DNA of 64,000 bases from Blastococcus sp. URHD0036 (GTDB lineage Bacteria > Actinomycetota > Actinomycetes > Mycobacteriales > Geodermatophilaceae). Numbering within the stretch: position 1 is the stretch's first letter; each line of letters begins with the position of its first letter. The stretch is from the NCBI RefSeq assembly GCF_000701365.1, contig NZ_JNIK01000017.1, positions 248,001 through 312,000 of the forward strand, read 5' to 3'. Positions 39,748 through 45,937 of the stretch are shown one piece after another. The position numbers were made by a program, and so were the translations under genes. The notes beneath the pieces were generated by a model, which was not told the origin of the DNA, made no database searches, and worked only from the letters and a program-made list of their open reading frames with translations.

Positions 39748-40398
39748 TCAGCTCAGGACGCCGCAGCCCCCGCCGGAGCAGGCGCAGCCGGCGCACCCGG
39801 CGGCCTGCGGCTTCGGCGGCACCGGGCGGGACGCCGCGGCCCTCAGCCCGGCGGACCCGGTCACCAGGACGACGCCGAACACCGCCACGAGGATCGCGGC
39901 CACCGAGGTCGCGCCGTTCCGCGCCCGCTCCCAGTCGGCGCCGAACCCGGTGCCGACGAGCAGCAGCGTCACCAGCGCCGACCACACGAGCGCGATGACC
40001 CCACCACGACGGGCCACCGGCCCGCGGGACAGCAGCGCGAGCGATCCGGCGAGGAGCCCGAGCGGAGCGACGACCAGCAGCACCCAGCCGGCCAGCGCCC
40101 CGGGCACCGCGGCGACCGCCAGCGCGGCGACGCCTGCCACGGCCGTGCCGATGCCGACCGTGCGCATCCGGCGGTCCCCACCGTCCCGGCCGGCGTCGCG
40201 GACCACGACCGCTCCGCGCACCGCGCCGAACAGCCCGACCGCGCCCAGCAGCAGCCGCGCACCGCCGTCGCTCCAGAAGGCGGCGACCGCCGCGACCCCC
40301 ACGAGGGCCACCCCGAGCGCCAGCCACCGGGGCCAGGCCCGCCGGGCCACCTCCGGATCCGCCTGCGCCATCGTCATCGTCGCCGTACCGCTCGCCAC
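39748..40398 (-). CDS. Multi-pass membrane protein with C-terminal cysteine cluster
   Basis: Unknown function. The 216-residue protein has five or six membrane helices, for example WLALGVALVGVAAVAAFW, VGIGTAVAGVAALAVAAVPG, LLVVAPLGLLAGSLALL, VIALVWSALVTLLLVGTG and VAAILVAVFGVVLVTGSAG. It ends with ASRPVPPKPQAAGCAGCACS and a last Cys four residues further, giving C-x2-C-x-C-x4-C in the last 18 residues. Such a terminal cluster could bind a metal or form disulfides on the cytoplasmic side. The GTG at 40398 is used; ATG codons at 40377 and 40371 are alternatives with equal support. I cannot name a family, although the helix pattern resembles HdeD/DUF308. Confidence 0.65.
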   Translation of the reverse strand: MASGTATMTMAQADPEVARRAWPRWLALGVALVGVAAVAAFWSDGGARLLLGAVGLFGAVRGAVVVRDAGRDGGDRRMRTVGIGTAVAGVAALAVAAVPGALAGWVLLVVAPLGLLAGSLALLSRGPVARRGGVIALVWSALVTLLLVGTGFGADWERARNGATSVAAILVAVFGVVLVTGSAGLRAAASRPVPPKPQAAGCAGCACSGGGCGVLS

Positions 40399-40535
40399 GG
40401 AGCCAGTGTCCCCCACCGAGCGGCCGGCAGCGGCGCCGCCACCCGCCCGGATGGTCCGGCCGCGTCCAGCGGGCGTGACGATCACCGCTGTGCCAGATTC
40501 GACGCACACGGGGGCCTGAGATGAGGGGTACCGGG

Positions 40536-41372
40536 ATGACAGTCGGGTCACCGATGAACGCGGCCGACCGAGCGGGCTCCAGCGACACCCTGGAGAACCT
40601 CGCCCGGGTCGGCCTGATCTCCTACGGCGTCGTCCACCTGCTGATCGCGTGGCTGGCGCTGCAACTGGCATGGGGTGGGGGCGGCGGCTCGGCCGACCAG
40701 TCCGGCGCCATGGCCACCGTCGCCGACTCCCCCGTCGGCAAGCCGCTGCTGTGGCTGATCGCCGTCGGCATGATCGCGCTGGCGGTCTGGCAGCTGGCCG
40801 AGGTGCTGCGCTGGCGACAGGGGCTGTCGGCCTCCGGCGACCAGCGGAAGAAGGCGGTGCAGAAGACGGCGAAGTCGATCGGCAAGGCGGTCGTCTACAT
40901 CGCCCTCGCCGTCCTCGCGATCCGCTTCGCGACCGGGTCGGGCAGCTCCAGCTCCCAGCAACAGCAGCAGACGACCGCCGGCGTCTTCGGCTGGCCGGGT
41001 GGCCGCTGGTGGGTCGCCCTGGCCGGGCTGGCGCTCGTCGGGTCCGGGGTCTACCACGTCTACAAGGGCGTCTCGAAGAAGTTCCTCAAGCAGATCGACC
41101 TCGGGTCCGCCTCGCCCGGGACCCGTCGGCTGGTGGAGCGGGTCGGCCTCGTGGGCTTTCCCGGCAAGGGGGTCGCGCTCGCCCTGGTCGGCGGGCTGCT
41201 GGTCTACGCGGCCGTCACCTTCGACCCGGAGAAGGCGAGCGGGCTCGACGGCGCCATGCACACCCTGCTCGACGCACCGTTCGGCCGGTTCCTGCTGACC
41301 CTGGTGGCGCTGGGCATCGCGGCGTTCGGTGTCTTCTGCCTGATCCGGGCGCGGTACCCCGAGCGCACCTGA
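40536..41372 (+). CDS. DUF1206 membrane protein, copy 1
   Basis: DUF1206 proteins carry three repeats of a two-helix unit; the function is unknown. This 278-residue copy shows the units LENLARVGLISYGVVHLLIA near residue 20, then AVQKTAKSIGKAVVYIALAV near residue 108, then RLVERVGLVGFPGKGVALAL near residue 190. It ends with FGVFCLIRARYPERT, the family terminus. A Gln/Ser-rich loop (SSSSQQQQQTT) lies between units. The ATG at 40536 has GAGGGG seven bases upstream; an upstream in-frame ATG at 40521 is possible. A second DUF1206 gene follows 23 bases downstream on the same strand. Confidence 0.87.
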   Translation: MTVGSPMNAADRAGSSDTLENLARVGLISYGVVHLLIAWLALQLAWGGGGGSADQSGAMATVADSPVGKPLLWLIAVGMIALAVWQLAEVLRWRQGLSASGDQRKKAVQKTAKSIGKAVVYIALAVLAIRFATGSGSSSSQQQQQTTAGVFGWPGGRWWVALAGLALVGSGVYHVYKGVSKKFLKQIDLGSASPGTRRLVERVGLVGFPGKGVALALVGGLLVYAAVTFDPEKASGLDGAMHTLLDAPFGRFLLTLVALGIAAFGVFCLIRARYPERT

Positions 41373-41395
41373 GCGGCGGCCCGCAGGATCGGGGG

Positions 41396-42262
41396 GTGCC
41401 CGTCGCCCGTGCCCTGCTCGATCGCGTCACCGGCGCGGTCGAGCGGGCACGGGACGTCACCGACCACCCCGTCCTCGAGGCGTTCGCCCGCGCCGGACTG
41501 GTCGCCTACGGACTGCTGCACCTGCTCATCGCCTGGCTGGCGGTCCGGCTGGCCGCCGGGGTGGGCGGGGCCGACGCCGACCAGACCGGCGCGCTGCAGA
41601 CGGTCGCGGACGGCCCCGGCGGGCGGGTGCTCCTGTGGGTCATCGGCCTCGGGCTGCTGTCGCTGGCGCTGTGGCAGGCCGGCGAGGTGCTGTTGTGGTG
41701 GCGCGGCCTGCTCGATCCCCGACGCCGGCGGCGGACGGCGTTCGTGTGCGCGAAGTGCCTGGCCAAGGCCACGGTCTACGCGGCGCTCGGCGTCACCGGG
41801 CTGCTGTTCGCCGCCGGCGCGGGCTACGAGGCCGACGACCGGCTGCGCGACCTCACCGACGACGCGCTCGAGATCCCCGGCGGCACCCTCGCCGTCGAGA
41901 CGGTCGCCGTCGCGGTGCTGGCACTCGGGCTCTACACGCTGTCCCGCGGGGTGACCGGCGGGTTCATGCGCGACATCGACCTGCCCGCTGCGCCCGACCG
42001 GTGGGAGCCCGTGATCGAGGTGGTCGGCCGGATCGGCTACCTCGCGAAGGGCGTGGCCTTCGGCCTCGTGGGCGTCTTGCTGTGGCGGGCCGCGCACTCG
42101 GCCGACGTCTCGACCGCCACCGGCCTCGACGGCGCCATGACGGCGATCGCGGGGGTGGAGGCCGGCCCGTGGCTGCTGGGCGCGGTCGCGGCCGGGTTCG
42201 CGGCGTTCGGGCTGTACGCCCTGGCCCGCGCGCGGTATCCCGACCGCGACCCCTCGAGCTAG
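41396..42262 (+). CDS. DUF1206 membrane protein, copy 2
   Basis: A paralogue of the preceding gene with the same three two-helix units: VLEAFARAGLVAYGLLHLLI near residue 23, VCAKCLAKATVYAALGVTGL near residue 118, and VIEVVGRIGYLAKGVAFGLV near residue 202, ending FGLYALARARYPDRDPSS. The 288 residues include a V-C-A-K-C pair of cysteines absent from copy 1. The GTG at 41396 sits directly in GGGGGG, so the ribosome site is weak and coupling with copy 1 is likely. Its stop overlaps the stop of the convergent FabG-like gene by four bases. Function unknown. Confidence 0.85.
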   Translation: MPVARALLDRVTGAVERARDVTDHPVLEAFARAGLVAYGLLHLLIAWLAVRLAAGVGGADADQTGALQTVADGPGGRVLLWVIGLGLLSLALWQAGEVLLWWRGLLDPRRRRRTAFVCAKCLAKATVYAALGVTGLLFAAGAGYEADDRLRDLTDDALEIPGGTLAVETVAVAVLALGLYTLSRGVTGGFMRDIDLPAAPDRWEPVIEVVGRIGYLAKGVAFGLVGVLLWRAAHSADVSTATGLDGAMTAIAGVEAGPWLLGAVAAGFAAFGLYALARARYPDRDPSS

Positions 42263-43020
42263 GCCTTCGGGCCACCCGCGACGTAGAGCACCTGACCGGA
42301 CACGAAGCCGGCGCCCTCGCTGACGAAGAACGAGACGGCGTGGGCGATGTCCTCGCCCTGGCCGACGCGCGCCACCGGGATGGCCTGGGCCCGCTCGGCG
42401 GCGTAGTCGTCCCACGACCGGCCGAGGCGCTCGGCGGTGGCCCGGGTCATCTCGGTCTCGATGAGGCCCGGTGCGATCGAGTTGGCGGTGACGCCGAACT
42501 TGCCGAGCTCGATGGCGAGGGTCTTGGTGAAGCCCTGCAGGCCCGCCTTGGCCGCCGCGTAGTTCGCCTGGCCGCGGTTGCCCAGCGCCGAGGTCGACGA
42601 GAGGTTGACGATCCGGCCCCACTTCGCGTCGATCATGTGCTTCTGCGCCGCCCGGGACATGAGGAACGACCCGCGCAGGTGCACCGCCATGACGACGTCC
42701 CAGTCGGACTCGGTCATCTTGAACAGCAGGTTGTCGCGGGTCACGCCGGCGTTGTTGACCAGCACCAGCGGCGGGCCGAGCTCGGCGGCGATCCGGTCGA
42801 CGGCGGACTGGACCTGCTCGGCGTCGCTGACGTCGGCCCCCACGCCCAGGGCGCGGCCGCCGGCGGCCTCGATGGCCTCGACGGTGCCCTTGGTGGCCGC
42901 CTCGTCGAGGTCGACCACGGCGACGGCGAAGCCGTCCGTGGCCAGGCGCTTCGCCGTCGCCGCGCCGATGCCCCGTGCCGCACCCGTGACGATGGCGACG
43001 CGCTGGGAGGACTCGCTCAT
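42259..43020 (-). CDS. 3-oxoacyl-[ACP/CoA] reductase FabG-like SDR
   Basis: Short-chain dehydrogenase that probably interconverts 3-oxoacyl- and 3-hydroxyacyl-thioesters with NAD(P)H. The 253-residue protein has the cofactor motif TGAARGIG near residue 12, LVNNAGVTRDNLLFKM near residue 86, and the catalytic tetrad with Ser in LSSTSALGNRGQANYAAAK and Tyr/Lys in that same stretch near residues 153-157. The ending SGQVLYVAGG is typical of FabG. The ATG has AAGGAG seven bases upstream. The thiolase gene lies upstream on the same strand, and such pairs are common in mycobacterial acyl-CoA beta-oxidation. Direction of the reaction is not known. Confidence 0.9.
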   Translation of the reverse strand: MSESSQRVAIVTGAARGIGAATAKRLATDGFAVAVVDLDEAATKGTVEAIEAAGGRALGVGADVSDAEQVQSAVDRIAAELGPPLVLVNNAGVTRDNLLFKMTESDWDVVMAVHLRGSFLMSRAAQKHMIDAKWGRIVNLSSTSALGNRGQANYAAAKAGLQGFTKTLAIELGKFGVTANSIAPGLIETEMTRATAERLGRSWDDYAAERAQAIPVARVGQGEDIAHAVSFFVSEGAGFVSGQVLYVAGGPKA

Positions 43021-43064
43021 GCTGGCTCCTTCTCTCTCAAAGACAACACTAATGGACGCGCAGC

Positions 43065-43121
43065 GGGCCCCGGTGCAGGGTCCCGCCGCGAGCTTGCGAG
43101 CGGTGGGGGGCAGCGGGGCCC
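43065..43121 (-). terminator. Stem-loop between thiolase and FabG genes
   Basis: An eight-bp stem (43065-43072 with 43114-43121) encloses a GC-rich loop with further partial pairing near 43085-43105. It lies just past the thiolase stop at 43126, so it may end part of the thiolase transcript or stabilise its 3' end; the FabG gene lies beyond. Confidence 0.45.
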
Positions 43122-43125
43122 TTCG

Positions 43126-44337
43126 TCAGACGCGCTCGAACAGCGCCGCAAGACCCTGGCCGCCACCGATGCACATCGTCTCCAGGCCGTAGCGGGCCTC
43201 GCGACGCGCCATCTCGCGGGTCAGCGTGGCGAGGATCCGCCCGCCCGTCGCGCCGACGGGGTGGCCGAGGGAGATGCCCGAGCCGTTGACGTTCATCCGC
43301 TCGAAGTCGCTCTCGGTGAAGCCCCACTCGCGGGTGCAGGCCAGCACCTGGCTGGCGAAGGCCTCGTTGAGCTCGATGAGGTCGACGTCGGAGAGCTTCA
43401 GGTCGGCCTGGGCGAGCGCCTTGGCCGTGGCCGGGACCGGGCCGATGCCCATCGTCCTCGGCGGGACCCCGGCCACGGCCCAGGACACCAGCCGGGCCAG
43501 CGGGCGCAGGCCCAGCTCGGCGGCCTTCTCCGGCGAGGTGACGATGCAGACCGCCGCGCCGTCGTTCTGGCCGCTGGCGTTGCCGGCGGTGACGGTGGCC
43601 TCCGCGTCCTGCTTGCCCATGATCGGCCGCAGCTTGGCGAGGGTCTCGACGCTCGCGTCGGGGCGGATGTGCTCGTCGCGGTCGACGACGGTGTCGCCCT
43701 TCCGGCCCGTCACGGTGACCGGGACGATCTCGTCGGCGAACCGGCCGGCCTCGGTGGCCGCGGCGGCCTTCTGGTGGGAGCGGACGGCGAACTCGTCCTG
43801 CTCCTCACGGGAGATCTTGTACTCGGCGCGCAGGTTCTCGGCGGTCTCGATCATCCCGCCGGGCACCGGGTGGTTCACTCCGCCGGCGGTGACCCGGCCG
43901 CGGGCCAGGCCGTCCTGCAGCAGGACGCCCGGACCGGCCTTGACGCCCCAGCGCATGGCGGTCGAGTAGAACGGCGCGTTGCTCATCGACTCCGCGCCGC
44001 CGGCCAGCACGAGCTCCGCGGCCCCGGTCTGCACCGACATGGCCGCGTAGAGGACCGCCTGCAGGCCGGAACCGCAGCGCCGGTCGATCTGCAGGCCCGA
44101 GGCGGTGACCGGCAGGCCGGCGTCGAGTGCGGCGACCCGGCCGATCGCCGGGGCCTCCATCGTCGGGTAGCAGTTGCCGAGCAGGACGTCGTCCACCGAC
44201 TCCGGCGGCAGGCCGGTCCGCTCGATCAGCGCCCGGACCACCGTGCTGGCGAGGTCCTGCACGGGGACGTCGCGCAACGACCCGCCGAAGCCCCCGACGG
44301 GGGTCCGCAGGGGCTCACAGATGACGGCATCACGCAC
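43126..44337 (-). CDS. Acetyl-CoA acetyltransferase / thiolase
   Basis: Cleaves 3-oxoacyl-CoA with CoA (or condenses two acyl-CoA). The catalytic nucleophile is the Cys in [20 protein letters not shown] near residue 88, the catalytic His is in [17 protein letters not shown] near residue 355, and the second Cys is in [16 protein letters not shown] near residue 389. Other motifs are [10 protein letters not shown] near residue 117 and [10 protein letters not shown]. At 403 residues it is a full-length thiolase. It starts with GTG, with GAGGAGG eight bases upstream. A FabG-like gene follows 105 bases downstream, and no acyl-CoA dehydrogenase is adjacent; the pair fits beta-oxidation or short-chain metabolism. 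Confidence 0.92.
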   Translation of the reverse strand: MRDAVICEPLRTPVGGFGGSLRDVPVQDLASTVVRALIERTGLPPESVDDVLLGNCYPTMEAPAIGRVAALDAGLPVTASGLQIDRRCGSGLQAVLYAAMSVQTGAAELVLAGGAESMSNAPFYSTAMRWGVKAGPGVLLQDGLARGRVTAGGVNHPVPGGMIETAENLRAEYKISREEQDEFAVRSHQKAAAATEAGRFADEIVPVTVTGRKGDTVVDRDEHIRPDASVETLAKLRPIMGKQDAEATVTAGNASGQNDGAAVCIVTSPEKAAELGLRPLARLVSWAVAGVPPRTMGIGPVPATAKALAQADLKLSDVDLIELNEAFASQVLACTREWGFTESDFERMNVNGSGISLGHPVGATGGRILATLTREMARREARYGLETMCIGGGQGLAALFERV

Positions 44338-44448
44338 GGGAGGACCTCCTCGACTGCGGCGACGCAGTCGGTCGCCTCGGCGACCCGAGTGTCCACCGGG
44401 CGGTCCGCGGCGCGGCGCCGGGTACCCGCGGCGCCGTGCTCGGAGGGG

Positions 44449-44814
44449 TCAGGCGGCGCCGGTCTCGGCGCCGGGCTGGACCCGCTCGACGCCGAGGAGG
44501 TCCTCCAGGCCGGTGACCTGGATGGGACGCAGGACCGCGCGGGTGGCGACGAGTACGCGCATCGGGACGCCGATCCGGCCGGCGTGCGCGTGGGCGGTGA
44601 CGAGGGCGTGCAGGCCGGCGGAGTCCAGGAAGGAGACCTCGGTGAGGTCGATGACGAGCTCGGCCGGCGCGGACGCCAGCTCGGAGTCGAGGCAGGCGGT
44701 CAGCCGGGGGGCGGTCGAGCAGTCGACCTCACCGGCGACGGCGACGCGGCCGTCGCCGGAGGAGGTGATCGAGACGAGTTCGGGAGGGGATGTGCCGATC
44801 CAGGTTGCGGTCAC
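44449..44814 (-). CDS. STAS-domain anti-sigma factor antagonist-like protein
   Basis: A single STAS domain of 121 residues. Such proteins bind anti-sigma factors when unphosphorylated. The conserved phosphorylation segment is DLTEVSFLDSAGLHALVTAH near residue 62, with the Ser directly after Asp as in RsbV and SpoIIAA. The N-terminal half has VAVAGEVDCSTAPRLTACLD, the usual first strands. The GTG at 44814 is preferred; residues upstream in the frame do not resemble the family. No anti-sigma kinase is adjacent. The RsbP-like phosphatase at 21.8-24.1 kb is a possible partner, but no sequence evidence connects them. Confidence 0.8.
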   Translation of the reverse strand: MTATWIGTSPPELVSITSSGDGRVAVAGEVDCSTAPRLTACLDSELASAPAELVIDLTEVSFLDSAGLHALVTAHAHAGRIGVPMRVLVATRAVLRPIQVTGLEDLLGVERVQPGAETGAA

Positions 44815-45024
44815 GAGACGCCTAACGAGGGGCGGGCCCGTACGGAGAACCGTCACCCTCGTGGGGCGCGGCGCGGCGAGGAGCTCGGCTGCGATGCAGC
44901 GGCTGACTGTTGAACCGCGGAACCCAGGCTACGGCCGGATCTGCGGGCTTTCAAGGCCGGCCGCCGCTGGTCACCCGTCCGACACCGGCCGGACACCGAC
45001 CGCGACGGGACGATACTGGAGGTC

Positions 45025-45327
45025 GTGAACAAGCGCCTGGTGCCCGCCGTGGTGGTGTGGGCGGCCGTCACGGGAGCCGCCTTCCTCCTCCTCGACCCCG
45101 TCCTCGCCGCCGCCGTCGCGATCTTCGGGGGCGCTCTGGCGGGCCTCGTCGTCCTCGCCGCCGACTGGGACCAGCACTCCACCTACGAGGACCGGGAGAT
45201 GGCCCGCACCCTGCGGCGCAAGGAGAAGTGGGTCCGCAACGCCGACGTCCGCGCCCGCGACCGCGCGCGGTGGGAGGCCCACCAGGCGCGCCAGGCCGGA
45301 CGGACCGATCCCGGCGAGCAGAGCTAG
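45025..45327 (+). CDS. Small membrane protein with charged C-terminal tail
   Basis: A 100-residue protein with two adjacent membrane helices (VPAVVVWAAVTGAAFLLLDP and AAVAIFGGALAGLVVLAADW) and a hydrophilic, Arg/Lys/Glu-rich helical tail of about 50 residues on the cytoplasmic side (YEDREMARTLRRKEKWVRNA). No family is recognised. The GTG start has GGAGG three bases upstream. A nine-bp hairpin terminator follows at 45341-45362. It is divergent from the STAS gene. The amphipathic tail could contact another protein, which is a guess. Confidence 0.7.
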   Translation: MNKRLVPAVVVWAAVTGAAFLLLDPVLAAAVAIFGGALAGLVVLAADWDQHSTYEDREMARTLRRKEKWVRNADVRARDRARWEAHQARQAGRTDPGEQS

Positions 45328-45340
45328 CTCGAAATCCGGT

Positions 45341-45362
45341 GGACGCGGCGGGAGCCGCGTCC
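45341..45362 (+). terminator. Terminator hairpin
   Basis: Perfect nine-bp inverted repeat (45341-45349 with 45354-45362, four-base loop), 13 bases after the stop of the small membrane protein gene. Confidence 0.65.
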
Positions 45363-45516
45363 CTACCGTCTCCTCCATGCGCTCCTGAGTCCCTCCCGGC
45401 AGCTCCCGCGGGTCGAGCACCGCTCCCCGCCGTCGCGTTCCGCGCGTCCCCCGCTCCTCGCATCCCCCCGTCGCCGGCTGCCCAGGCACCGGCGCGCACC
45501 TCCCCGGGAGGTCCCC

Positions 45517-45882
45517 TTGTCACGCCCTCTGCACGAACTCCCACCCGCCGCCACGGCCGCCCGCGACGGCCTGCCCGCCGCCGAGACCGCCGACTTCGAG
45601 CGCCTCGTGCACGCGGTGCTGTCCGCGCCGTCGCCCGCTCTGGGCCCGGTGCTCCGCGCCCAGCTGCCCGGCAACGCCGGGGTCCGCTGGCTCGCCTCGG
45701 TGGGGCTCTCCCCCACCACGCGCGTGTCCGCGCTGACGCCGGAGCTCTGGCTCTCGCTGCACCGCTGCTGGCAGGGCACCGCCCGGGTGCCCTCCGGCGG
45801 GCCCGGCGGCCGGCGGGGTGGCGGCCGGCCGGCCACCCACGGCCACGCGCCCGGCGCGCACGCCATCCCGCGCTGGCAGTAG
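45517..45882 (+). CDS. Hypothetical protein, 121 residues
   Basis: A soluble protein of unknown function. The first 85 residues look folded and helical, with AARDGLPAAETADFERLVHA near residue 15 and LSPTTRVSALTPELWLSLHR near residue 64; the last 35 residues are Gly/Arg/Pro-rich and probably disordered, ending HAIPRWQ. It starts with TTG, five bases after GGGAGG, which supports this start. The convergent 997-residue gene ends 55 bases away, with a hairpin between. I recognise no family. Confidence 0.6.
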   Translation: MSRPLHELPPAATAARDGLPAAETADFERLVHAVLSAPSPALGPVLRAQLPGNAGVRWLASVGLSPTTRVSALTPELWLSLHRCWQGTARVPSGGPGGRRGGGRPATHGHAPGAHAIPRWQ

Positions 45883-45898
45883 ACCCGCTACCGAGGGA

Positions 45899-45929
45899 CA
45901 CCCTCCCGGCTCCAGGAGCCGGGAGGGTG
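45899..45929. terminator. Bidirectional terminator hairpin
   Basis: Arms 45899-45911 and 45917-45929 form a perfect 13-bp GC-rich stem with a five-base loop between the convergent stops at 45882 and 45938. Confidence 0.75.
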
Positions 45930-45937
45930 CTCGCGTC

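Noticed and set aside
45374-45385. Three-codon open frame (ATG-CGC-TCC-TGA) as possible leader peptide upstream of the gene at 45517
   Set aside because: It is too short to be meaningful and no attenuator structure with a terminator follows it.
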